From NCBI GenBank assembly GCA_003542295.1, contig DPKX01000098.1, forward strand, positions 1 to 5,116: a stretch of DNA of 5,116 bases. The letters run 5' to 3'. A program made the position numbers and the translations under genes. The DNA comes from Candidatus Atribacter hydrocarboniphilus. Its GTDB lineage: Bacteria; Atribacterota; Atribacteria; Atribacterales; Atribacteraceae. Below, piece by piece: positions 1-5,116 of this stretch. The notes under the pieces are model-generated. The model had not been told where the DNA came from. It was given only the letters and a program-made list of their open reading frames with translations, and searched no databases. The stretch's first letter is position 1, and each line of letters starts with the position of its first letter.

Positions 1-1098
1 ATATTCAGTATTAGACTGAATCATGCCACATTCCGATACAAGTGCTTGAGCTTCTGGGGTCGCCATCCAAAGGAGAAATTTGATGGCTTCATCAGGCTTT
101 TTGCTGTTACTCGAAACTAAATGAGTAATACCATAGTTCTGTTTGTGGAAGGGATACTGCTTACCATTATAAACAACATCCGGTGATGCGATGATATCTA
201 GATCATCCAGAAGTGCTTCATCATATTCTTTAGTCATACCAACAAACCATGGTCCGTCAATATTCATTGCTACCACACCATTCCAAAATAAATCACGTTC
301 ACCAGCTTTGTCGTATGGAGTAGGTGCAACCACTTTATGGGTAAATATCATATCTTGCCACCATTTGAAGGCATAATTCCATGCTTCGTTGCCAACAATA
401 ATATTATCTGGTTCAAAAGGCGGTTTATTGAGTTGAGTATAAGTGGCACCGATTGGATAGCAGATAAAAGTTTTCATTTCGTCGTATGCAAAAGCATGAG
501 TTGAAATAACTGCACCAAAACCATACTGCATGGTTCCATCCTCTTTGTTTTTGGTTAGTGCTTTTGCGACCTCGAGAAAATCTTCATTGGTGATGATGGT
601 ATCCGCATCAATTCCAGCTTCATCAAATAATGACTTGCGGTAATACACTCCGCGCATTCCTGTTGCATAGTTAGCGATACCAATATAATGACCGTTAAAA
701 ACCAATTCTTTTTGACCTATCAGTTTATCTTCTAATTCCGTTCCCTTGATGTATTGATCTAAGTTAATAAAAGCTCCAGTTTCCCCCTCGCGTAATGATG
801 CATAGGTGGCATATCGTGCCGCAGCGTCTTGTAACTGGACAATATCTGCTTCAGTCCCGGAAACGATTTCGACAGCAAGCTTATCCCAATATTCATCATA
901 GGCTGGGCCATAGTACACAATTTCTACATTCGGATTTTGTAATTCATAAGCTTCTTTCAGTAAATCAAAAGCTTTTTTATGAGGGGCTTCAACATACACC
1001 GACATCTCAACCGTCAAGCGGACTTTTTCCTGGGCAATTACTGTAGAAACACAAACTAGAATCAACAATATTACTAATGGTAAGGTAAACTTCTTCAT
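1..1098 (-). CDS. Extracellular solute-binding protein, family 1 (sugar ABC transporter), 3'-truncated by window edge
   Basis: This is the periplasmic or extracytoplasmic receptor of a carbohydrate ABC importer; it would capture substrate and deliver it to permeases not seen here. 366 codons are open to the left edge with no stop. Family members are usually about 400-450 residues, so the C-terminus is missing. Residues 1-22 form a signal peptide: MKK, then a hydrophobic core, then STVIA before Q23. There is a cysteine at 16 but no proper lipobox, so signal peptidase I cleavage is more likely than a lipoprotein. Family-typical stretches are ADIVQL (84-89), YYRKSLFDEAGI (152-163), FWNGVVAMNIDGPW (271-284) and a C-lobe AIKFLLWMATPEAQ (338-351). 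The start is fixed by AAGGAGGT just upstream. It lies 154 bp downstream of the oxidoreductase gene on the same strand. The exact ligand cannot be read from sequence; a sugar or polyol is inferred from family and neighbour. Confidence 0.93.
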   Translation of the reverse strand, partial: MKKFTLPLVILLILVCVSTVIAQEKVRLTVEMSVYVEAPHKKAFDLLKEAYELQNPNVEIVYYGPAYDEYWDKLAVEIVSGTEADIVQLQDAAARYATYASLREGETGAFINLDQYIKGTELEDKLIGQKELVFNGHYIGIANYATGMRGVYYRKSLFDEAGIDADTIITNEDFLEVAKALTKNKEDGTMQYGFGAVISTHAFAYDEMKTFICYPIGATYTQLNKPPFEPDNIIVGNEAWNYAFKWWQDMIFTHKVVAPTPYDKAGERDLFWNGVVAMNIDGPWFVGMTKEYDEALLDDLDIIASPDVVYNGKQYPFHKQNYGITHLVSSNSKKPDEAIKFLLWMATPEAQALVSECGMIQSNTEY

Positions 1099-1102
1099 TT
1101 CT

Positions 1103-1110
1103 ACCTCCTT
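1103..1110 (-). promoter_or_regulatory. Ribosome binding site of the solute-binding protein gene
   Basis: On the minus strand AAGGAGGT is a near-perfect anti-Shine-Dalgarno match. AGGAGG ends 5 nt before the ATG at 1098, which decides the start of the binding protein. Confidence 0.85.
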
Positions 1111-1138
1111 ATTTTGCTAAAAAAAATCTAATCCCATG

Positions 1139-1167
1139 ATTAAAAACACTTTTTAAGTAAATACCAA
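1139..1167 (-). promoter_or_regulatory. Candidate sigma-70-type promoter for the solute-binding protein gene
   Basis: On the minus strand TTGGTA (1162-1167; 4 of 6 matches to TTGACA) is separated by exactly 17 nt from TTTAAT (1139-1144; 5 of 6 matches to TATAAT). Transcription would start near 1132, giving a leader of about 34 nt. It lies in the 154-bp gap after the oxidoreductase gene, so the binding protein may be transcribed independently. AT-rich DNA gives chance matches, so this is only a candidate. Confidence 0.4.
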
Positions 1168-1244
1168 ATCCTCATCTATCACTATGTTTTTTTAATTACA
1201 TTACCACCCCCCATATTCGCAGATTTATTTCTAACAAAATAACT

Positions 1245-1266
1245 AAAAAAAGCTATAGATTTAGCT
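1245..1266 (-). terminator. Weak intrinsic terminator-like hairpin at the end of the oxidoreductase gene
   Basis: On the minus strand AGCTA and TAGCT form a perfect 5-bp stem around a 6-nt loop. The hairpin overlaps the last codons and TAG stop of the Gfo/Idh gene. A run of six T residues follows directly (complement of 1245-1250). The stem is short and AU-rich, so termination would be partial at best. Together with the promoter candidate downstream it suggests that the two genes are not a simple single transcript. Confidence 0.35.
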
Positions 1267-2263
1267 CGATTATCTTACCTGACTCAATAGATTTCTCAAT
1301 AGCTACCACAATTTTTGTATTTATGAGACCATCTTCAATCCCTACCAGACAGGGTGTATCGTTAACAACATGATCAACAAAATGGAGGATAGGTTCTTTA
1401 AAGAAACCGAACATCCGACCAAACCCGTCCTGTCGCCCTCCGATAAAAGGTATTTGGTATTCTTCATCAGCACACATCGTAATTCCATTAAAGGTTGGTT
1501 CTAATTCCATTTTTCCATTGGTTGTTAGTATATCCATTCGAAAGTCAAGCGAAGGCCAGTTTTTCGGAACAATCCATGAAGTATCAATAGTAGCAAATGA
1601 ATCCTTGAATATAAGTTGGGCTTGAAGAGCGTCATAAGTGTCATAGCCAATTGATTTTAAAACTTTACGTTTACCAGTAGCGAAAACCTTAATTGGTTTT
1701 TGCCCATAAATCCAGCAAACCAGGTCGATGATGTGAGGCCCTAAAAACCACTGAGGCCCGGATTTTGCACTCCAAGATAACCATTTGGTGATCATAATGC
1801 TATTAGCCAGACGAATGTAAGCACTCACTGGTTCACCATATTTTCCCGACTCAAGGTTTTGTTTCGCTTGTATAAAAGGGGCATTCCAGCGGTTTTGAAA
1901 ATCGGTCATGAATTTGACGCCTTTTTGTTTTACCGCATTGGTAATAGCTTGAGCATCCTCAACGTTGGTTGCCAGTGGTTTTTCAACAATGAGATTTTTT
2001 CCGGCTTCGATAATCTTTAAACTAATTTCTCGATGGGCAAAATCAGGAGTTGCAACGTGCACAATACTAATTGAAGGGTCATTGGTTATCTCTTGAAGGT
2101 TAGTAGTAAAACTACAGTTATATCTTTGTGCTGTTTGTTTTGCTCGTTCTTGATCTTGATCACAAACCCAAACTAAATTTACAATGGGACATTCTGAGTA
2201 TGCACGACAATGAGTATCTCCAAATATACCAGCTCCTACAACCGCTGCATTAATTTTTTCCAT
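1253..2263 (-). CDS. Gfo/Idh/MocA family NAD(P)-dependent oxidoreductase
   Basis: A 336-residue enzyme, a normal length for this family, which oxidises or reduces hydroxyl groups of sugars, inositols and related polyols in the cytoplasm with NAD(P). The N-terminal Rossmann fold carries GAGIFG (residues 10-15, the GxGxxG dinucleotide loop). ATPDFAH (71-77) and the family hallmark EKP (94-96, with catalytic Lys95) follow. The C-terminal substrate domain has GPHIID (175-180), matching the conserved GxHxxD with His177 and Asp180. No signal peptide or membrane segment is seen. I chose the ATG at 2263 because AAGGAG lies 9 nt upstream and the protein then opens directly with the first beta strand. 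An in-frame ATG at 2314 would add 17 unlike residues and be translated through that ribosome binding site. The gene precedes a sugar-binding protein gene, so a role in catabolism of the imported sugar is likely. The precise substrate is not determinable. Confidence 0.93.
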   Translation of the reverse strand: MEKINAAVVGAGIFGDTHCRAYSECPIVNLVWVCDQDQERAKQTAQRYNCSFTTNLQEITNDPSISIVHVATPDFAHREISLKIIEAGKNLIVEKPLATNVEDAQAITNAVKQKGVKFMTDFQNRWNAPFIQAKQNLESGKYGEPVSAYIRLANSIMITKWLSWSAKSGPQWFLGPHIIDLVCWIYGQKPIKVFATGKRKVLKSIGYDTYDALQAQLIFKDSFATIDTSWIVPKNWPSLDFRMDILTTNGKMELEPTFNGITMCADEEYQIPFIGGRQDGFGRMFGFFKEPILHFVDHVVNDTPCLVGIEDGLINTKIVVAIEKSIESGKIIELNL

Positions 2264-2272
2264 AAAAAATTT

Positions 2273-2278
2273 CTCCTT
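2273..2278 (-). promoter_or_regulatory. Ribosome binding site deciding the start of the oxidoreductase gene
   Basis: AAGGAG on the minus strand with a 9-nt A/T spacer before the ATG at 2263. It argues against the longer reading that begins at 2314. Confidence 0.8.
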
Positions 2279-2282
2279 ATTC

Positions 2283-2294
2283 TTTAACGTTAAA
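2283..2294. promoter_or_regulatory. Perfect 12-bp palindrome, candidate operator upstream of the oxidoreductase gene
   Basis: TTTAACGTTAAA is a perfect palindrome centred on CG. It sits about 20 bp upstream of the oxidoreductase start, between a TTGACA element and the ribosome binding site. CG-centred palindromes are typical of LacI-family operators, which commonly control sugar loci. No regulator gene is visible in the window, so the assignment is inference. AT-rich background makes a chance palindrome possible. Confidence 0.35.
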
Positions 2295-2314
2295 AATAAT
2301 TGCAACCATGTCAA
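2286..2314 (-). promoter_or_regulatory. Candidate proximal promoter of the oxidoreductase gene (perfect -35, poor -10)
   Basis: The minus strand has a perfect TTGACA at 2309-2314. At 17-nt spacing the -10 position reads AACGTT, a poor match that lies inside the palindrome at 2283-2294. If used, it would probably need an activator or give a very short leader, and a protein on the palindrome would block it. Confidence 0.22.
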
Positions 2315-2392
2315 TCAGGTTTAAGAATTTACCCTATATGATCATATTTATCAGCACTCCAATATTCATTTTTATCTTTCTATTGCTAATTT

Positions 2393-2421
2393 AGTATAAC
2401 ATAATCTATTTTAATTTGCGA
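2393..2421 (-). promoter_or_regulatory. Candidate distal promoter of the oxidoreductase gene (extended -10)
   Basis: On the minus strand TGTTATACT gives an extended -10 (TG, one base, TATACT at 2393-2398). The -35 position at 17-nt spacing is TCGCAA, only 3 of 6 matches, but extended -10 promoters tolerate this. It would give a leader of roughly 120 nt that carries the palindrome at 2283-2294, where a bound repressor could act as a roadblock. Confidence 0.35.
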
Positions 2422-2795
2422 TATATTTGACGATAAGGGACAATGTAATATTTTCTCCATGAATTTGTTTTCACCCTCCATTTTATTACTAAATACCGTT
2501 TTTTTTAAATTCAAAAAGATGATCCAAACCAAAGGGTTTTCATCGCTTATTTTTTAATTGATATTTTATCAACGGGAATTATAATAAGAAAATTTGAATG
2601 AATATCCCATCACAAGCATGTAGAGATATACAGGAATCTTATTTTTGCGAATTTGATCCTTTGCCAAGATTGAAATTTCTCCTTCTTTTTTTATTCCTTC
2701 TTAAAATGGAAGATTCCTAAATTACCATTCATCTTTATATTTTATTTTTTAACAGGTTTTAGTAGTTTTAGCTATTAAAGTAAAAAAAGAGTAAA
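2422..2795. other. AT-rich stretch without a recognisable gene
   Basis: I see no credible coding region on either strand between the upstream region of the oxidoreductase gene and the decayed binding-protein gene. Composition is very AT-rich; for example 2461-2520 holds 14 G/C in 60 bases. Translations are low-complexity and short. The only structure found is the hairpin with a T run at 2518-2555. This region presumably contained the promoter of the plus-strand pseudogene, but no convincing -35/-10 pair remains. Confidence 0.6.
2518..2555 (+). terminator. Bulged hairpin followed by a T run, function uncertain
   Basis: GATGA, a 3-nt bulge, AAACC, loop AAAG, GGTTT, TCATC form a 10-bp bulged stem at 2518-2544. 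A run of six T residues (2550-2555) follows after 5 nt. In the plus direction this has the form of an intrinsic terminator, but no plus-strand gene ends before it. It may be a relic, or a leader structure read from the other strand, or chance. Confidence 0.22.
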
Positions 2796-2797
2796 GC

Positions 2798-2803
2798 GGA
2801 GGT
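2798..2803 (+). promoter_or_regulatory. Orphan ribosome binding site of the decayed plus-strand gene
   Basis: GGAGGT lies 7 nt before GTT at 2811, a spacing ideal for a start codon. No ATG, GTG or TTG stands there now. GTT is one substitution from GTG. The reading frame from 2811 leads into the signal-peptide-like stretch, which supports this being the former translation start. Confidence 0.45.
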
Positions 2804-2810
2804 AAGTATA

Positions 2811-3060
2811 GTTACGTCAAAAACGTAAGTAACATTAACAGTTATACTCGGAGTTTTTCTCTGCACCATTTTAAACCGTTGCTTATATTCGATTGGGTGA
2901 AGTCACTGCCTGCCTCGATCAGGATCCCTTCAACCAGGGCTATACACCAGTTGTTTCAGCCTTTAATCAGATCGTCGCTGGTATCCTTCCAGAAGAAATC
3001 AACTTTTTCGAAGGTGATGTTGCTACTCCAGAAAATGTCAACGAGAAGATACCGCAATAA
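2811..3060 (+). pseudogene. Remnant of an RbsB-type periplasmic sugar-binding protein gene with its middle deleted
   Basis: From 2884 to the TAA at 3058-3060 one frame reads YIRLGEVTACLDQDPF, then NQGYTPVVSAFNQIVAGILP, then EEINFFEGDVATPENVNEKI and PQ. This is the C-terminal end of a ribose/sugar-type periplasmic binding protein (the D-Q-x-P-x-x-Q-G-Y strand and helix typical of the family). A stop at 2872-2874 closes this frame upstream. In another frame, from 2829, VTLTVILGVFLCTIL resembles a signal-peptide core. That frame runs back through a TAA at 2826 to GTT at 2811, placed correctly after GGAGGT. Intact relatives are about 300-350 residues, so some 230-280 residues are missing between the two pieces. 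A clear terminator follows the stop. G+C of 2881-2940 is 32 of 60, far above the flanks, as expected of former coding DNA. The C-terminal identification is firm; the signal-peptide end is inference. The remnant is on the opposite strand to all intact genes here. Confidence 0.72.
2812..2828. repeat. Short perfect inverted repeat at the dead start of the pseudogene
   Basis: TTACGT and ACGTAA are perfect inverted copies separated by CAAAA. The repeat lies just after the orphan ribosome binding site and includes the premature TAA. It could be an operator or a start-site hairpin, but a 6-bp repeat in AT-rich DNA may be chance. Confidence 0.3.
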
Positions 3061-3081
3061 AATTAAACAGCTCGGTTTTTT

Positions 3082-3119
3082 TAGGATTGGGTTGTTCAAT
3101 TAGCCCAATCCTATTTTTT
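3082..3119 (+). terminator. Intrinsic terminator after the binding-protein remnant
   Basis: TAGGATTGGG (3082-3091) pairs perfectly with CCCAATCCTA (3104-3113) around a 12-nt loop and is followed by six T residues (3114-3119). The T run on the 3' side gives plus-strand polarity. It starts 21 nt after the stop of the pseudogene, so it is the original terminator of that gene. In the opposite direction the hairpin is followed by A residues, so it should not terminate the diguanylate cyclase transcript efficiently. Confidence 0.85.
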
Positions 3120-3180
3120 AAAACCATTCCACAACCAGGTAATTGTTTGTTTTTCCTTTATCAGTCTCTTTAAAAGCTTG

Positions 3181-4140
3181 CTAATTTTGATGTTGTGTAT
3201 TCTGGCTGATAAAAGTTTGATTTCTTCCTTTCCGTTTTGCTTGGTAAAGCGCATCGTCGACATTTTTCAAGAGTGATTCAAGAGTATCAAATTGAGTTTT
3301 TTCTGTCACTCCGAAACTAACAGTGATTTGAAATTCAATTTGCGAAAAACGATAATCCTCAACCATTTTCCGAAGACGTTCGGCAAGATTTGCTGCCACT
3401 AAAGAATGAGTTTGTGGAAGAAGAAAAATAAATTCTTCACCACCAAAACGAGCTACGATATCCTCAATTCTGGAATCTTTGATAAAAATATTGCTTACGT
3501 CAATCAAAACTTGATCCCCAACACTGTGTCCAAAGGTATCGTTAATTGTTTTAAAATGGTCGATATCGGCCATAACCAAAGATAATGGTGAAAGATGGCG
3601 GTTGGCGAAAGAAAAGGCAGTTTCTAATTGATTCATAAAATAGCGACGATTCCATAGATTGGTGAGAGGATCGGTATTCATCAATTTTTGAATTGTTGCA
3701 TTGGCTTTTTCCAGTGCTTTATTTTTTTTATTGAGTTCGCGAACCAAGTCAGTTAGCTCGTTATTGAGACTGGAAATTGTGGAAATTGTACTGTCCCCGG
3801 TAAGAACTGGTTTTTCTCCAATTATTAAATAAGAATCGTTTAAGCCAATAATTGCCCCATAAACGAGAAAAGAAAAAGTATTTTCTCCCTGAAAAAGGAA
3901 TTTAAAAGGATGGATTTCATTTGGTAAAGGGAGTGGTATCGTTTTAGTCGATTCAGTAGAAATGAAATCCGAAATTTTTCTTCCAACTGGTTCATGAGAA
4001 AGATTCAGAAGCTTGATTAAACCCTGATTGCAGTCTATAATTTCCAAATTTGAATTAATAATTACCATAACAATTGAACTCATTTGTTCAAAATACTGGA
4101 GTAGACTTTCTTGATAAAGAGAAAGATGTTTTTTAAACAT
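3181..4140 (-). CDS. PAS-GGDEF diguanylate cyclase
   Basis: A 319-residue soluble signalling enzyme that would condense two GTP into cyclic di-GMP. Residues about 15-110 look like a PAS sensor domain (IVMVIINSNLEIIDCNQGL and onward). Residues about 120-153 form a charged heptad-like coiled coil ending at the usual linker before DPLT (157-160). The GGDEF domain (about 155-312) has ADIDHFK (191-197, Asp192 for metal), ND at 200-201, and an intact active-site loop RFGGEEF (231-237). RxxD (Arg224, Asp227) stands exactly five residues before GGEEF, so the product-inhibition I-site is present. There is no signal peptide, membrane segment or EAL domain. Its ATG lies inside the end of the cobalamin-binding gene: they overlap by 8 bp (ATGTTTAA). 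The only upstream Shine-Dalgarno is a weak AAGG, so translation is probably coupled to that gene. No terminator is evident after its TAG. Confidence 0.95.
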   Translation of the reverse strand: MFKKHLSLYQESLLQYFEQMSSIVMVIINSNLEIIDCNQGLIKLLNLSHEPVGRKISDFISTESTKTIPLPLPNEIHPFKFLFQGENTFSFLVYGAIIGLNDSYLIIGEKPVLTGDSTISTISSLNNELTDLVRELNKKNKALEKANATIQKLMNTDPLTNLWNRRYFMNQLETAFSFANRHLSPLSLVMADIDHFKTINDTFGHSVGDQVLIDVSNIFIKDSRIEDIVARFGGEEFIFLLPQTHSLVAANLAERLRKMVEDYRFSQIEFQITVSFGVTEKTQFDTLESLLKNVDDALYQAKRKGRNQTFISQNTQHQN

Positions 4141-5116
4141 CTAAGGAATATACCTTATTCCACCAAGAATTGGCTAATTGTACTGCTTCTAATCCATTTG
4201 ACGCCCAACCATCAGCGCCAATTTTTTGCCAGAGGTTAGTCGTATGAAAAAAGGCTAAACCTCCCACCATGATTTTTATAGAAGTGAGATCAGGATCATT
4301 TTTCACTGACCAAATGATTTGACTGGCACTTTCTATGTGGTAGGGCATAGTGACCGATAAACCAAGCAAGAATGGTTTCTTTTTCTTCATATGTTCCAGC
4401 AATTCTTGCTGAGGAATATTCGCCCCTATAAAATCCACATTCCAACCTTCAATTTCAAGTAAATCAGCAACAATACGGCCACCAACTTCGTGGAACTCGT
4501 TAGGTGCCGAGGTAATGACTGCATTTCCATATTTGGTATCTATTAAAGGAAACCGTGTATATAAGGAAGCCATTATTCGACTTACAATGGCTGTTGAAAG
4601 ATGTTCAATGGCTACTGATATTTCCCCAATTTGCCAAAGGAAACCAACCCGATATAAAGCTGGTTGAATAACCTGAAGATAAAATGGAGCTATGTCGGCG
4701 GGGGTTTTCACAATTTTTTCCGAATAAGTGATACAGTTTCTATAATCACCCTGTAGGAGATAATGAAGAAATTGCTCATGTTCTTTTTGAAGGTCCCCAT
4801 GGAAAGAGAGCCCAATGTCTCGATTGATTTCCACCAAATCTACCAGAGCAGGATGCCATTTGATAAGAAAATGATAAATGAGACCTATTGATTGAGCCAT
4901 ATTTGGTTCCAGATGCTCTTCAATGGCTTTTATCCAGTTCTGAAAAACCGTAGGGAAATAATCGTAATGAAAACCATGAATGTGATAGGTTCGATAAGCC
5001 CAGGGAATCATATTTATGAGCATATCGATATCTTGGAGTTTAAGAATTTGAATGATAAAGTTAAAATGATTTCGATGGTTGTCATACATCATTTGAAGGG
5101 GGTTGTAGCCAATTAA
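4133..5116 (-). CDS. Cobalamin-binding sensor-like protein with CarH-type motifs, 5' end beyond window
   Basis: I count residues from the ATG at 5092, but the frame stays open for 8 more codons to the right edge and that ATG has no ribosome binding site. The true start is therefore probably outside the window. Residues about 100-182 form a helical B12-cap domain with W153, nine residues, then E163-H164, the W-x9-EH motif of CarH/LitR-type adenosylcobalamin photoreceptors. Residues about 188-308 are a Rossmann-like B12 domain with E199-F-H201-E-V-G204 (ExHxxG; His201 as the lower cobalt ligand), SVT at 246-248 and GG at 277-278. Unlike Thermus CarH, the residue after the tryptophan is Gln154, not His. 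The first ~95 residues are helical, rich in aromatic residues and His, and show no MerR helix-turn-helix; I do not recognise this part. The module also resembles corrinoid proteins of methyltransferases, but W-x9-EH and the coupled diguanylate cyclase favour a sensor. Confidence 0.88.
   Translation of the reverse strand, partial: LIGYNPLQMMYDNHRNHFNFIIQILKLQDIDMLINMIPWAYRTYHIHGFHYDYFPTVFQNWIKAIEEHLEPNMAQSIGLIYHFLIKWHPALVDLVEINRDIGLSFHGDLQKEHEQFLHYLLQGDYRNCITYSEKIVKTPADIAPFYLQVIQPALYRVGFLWQIGEISVAIEHLSTAIVSRIMASLYTRFPLIDTKYGNAVITSAPNEFHEVGGRIVADLLEIEGWNVDFIGANIPQQELLEHMKKKKPFLLGLSVTMPYHIESASQIIWSVKNDPDLTSIKIMVGGLAFFHTTNLWQKIGADGWASNGLEAVQLANSWWNKVYSLDV

Noticed and set aside
191..376. 61-codon plus-strand reading frame
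   Set aside because: It is antisense to the well-supported solute-binding protein gene and its translation has no recognisable features.
795..1046. 83-codon plus-strand reading frame
   Set aside because: It is antisense to the N-terminal part of the solute-binding protein and lacks a ribosome binding site.
2264..2314. N-terminal extension of the oxidoreductase to the ATG at 2314
   Set aside because: The extension would translate through the AAGGAG ribosome binding site and the palindrome, and adds 17 residues not expected before the Rossmann strand.
2386..2481. 31-codon minus-strand frame upstream of the oxidoreductase gene
   Set aside because: It begins with MEGENKFMEKIL and its ribosome binding site is poorly placed. 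Its composition is AT-driven, it overlaps the candidate promoter and it shows no family signature, so it is not supported as a leader peptide.
2879..3103. 74-codon plus-strand reading frame
   Set aside because: It is a wrong-frame reading of the binding-protein remnant; the neighbouring frame ending at 3060 has the recognisable family sequence, and this frame runs on into the terminator hairpin.
3082..3119. Bidirectional terminator also serving the diguanylate cyclase gene
   Set aside because: On the minus strand the stem is followed by A residues, not T residues, so only plus-strand polarity is supported.
2422..3180. CRISPR array, tRNA or insertion sequence in the gene-poor middle
   Set aside because: No regularly spaced repeats, tRNA cloverleaf, transposase fragment or terminal inverted repeats were found by eye.
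4892..5116. 74-codon plus-strand reading frame
   Set aside because: It is antisense to the N-terminal part of the cobalamin-binding protein, whose own frame stays open to the edge.

Overview
The window looks like a stretch of a low-GC bacterial chromosome. It has AT-rich intergenic DNA, strong AAGGAG-type ribosome binding sites, sigma-70-like promoter elements, and genes for sugar-type periplasmic binding proteins and sugar dehydrogenase-like enzymes. The protein style (carbohydrate ABC binding proteins, Gfo/Idh/MocA oxidoreductase, GGDEF and cobalamin-binding signalling proteins) would suit a heterotrophic anaerobe such as an Atribacterota, Thermotogota or Firmicutes-like lineage. That assignment is a guess; nothing here is a taxonomic marker.

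Left part (1-2421, minus strand). The right-hand gene is a complete Gfo/Idh/MocA NAD(P)-dependent oxidoreductase (1253-2263). It is followed downstream by a family 1 extracellular solute-binding protein (1-1098) that runs off the left edge, so its last residues are missing. The binding protein has its own ribosome binding site and a plausible own promoter. A weak terminator-like hairpin lies at the end of the oxidoreductase gene. The two fit a carbohydrate (sugar, polyol or inositol type) uptake and catabolism locus; permease genes would be expected to the left of the window.

Middle part (2422-3180). This stretch has no intact gene. Its right half holds a wreck on the plus strand: a good ribosome binding site, a signal-peptide-like hydrophobic stretch, then in another frame the C-terminal ~58 residues of a ribose/sugar-type (RbsB-like) periplasmic binding protein, then a clear intrinsic terminator. 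The most economical reading is a binding-protein gene that lost its whole middle by internal deletion and also its start codon.

Right part (3181-5116, minus strand). Two genes overlap by 8 bp. The upstream one encodes a cobalamin-binding sensor-like protein with both signatures of CarH-type B12 photoreceptors (W-x9-EH and E-x-H-x-x-G). It runs past the right edge and shows no MerR DNA-binding domain in the visible part. The downstream one encodes a PAS-coiled coil-GGDEF diguanylate cyclase with an intact active site and inhibitory site. Together they suggest a two-protein module in which B12 status or light is relayed to cyclic di-GMP synthesis. This is the most interesting feature of the window.
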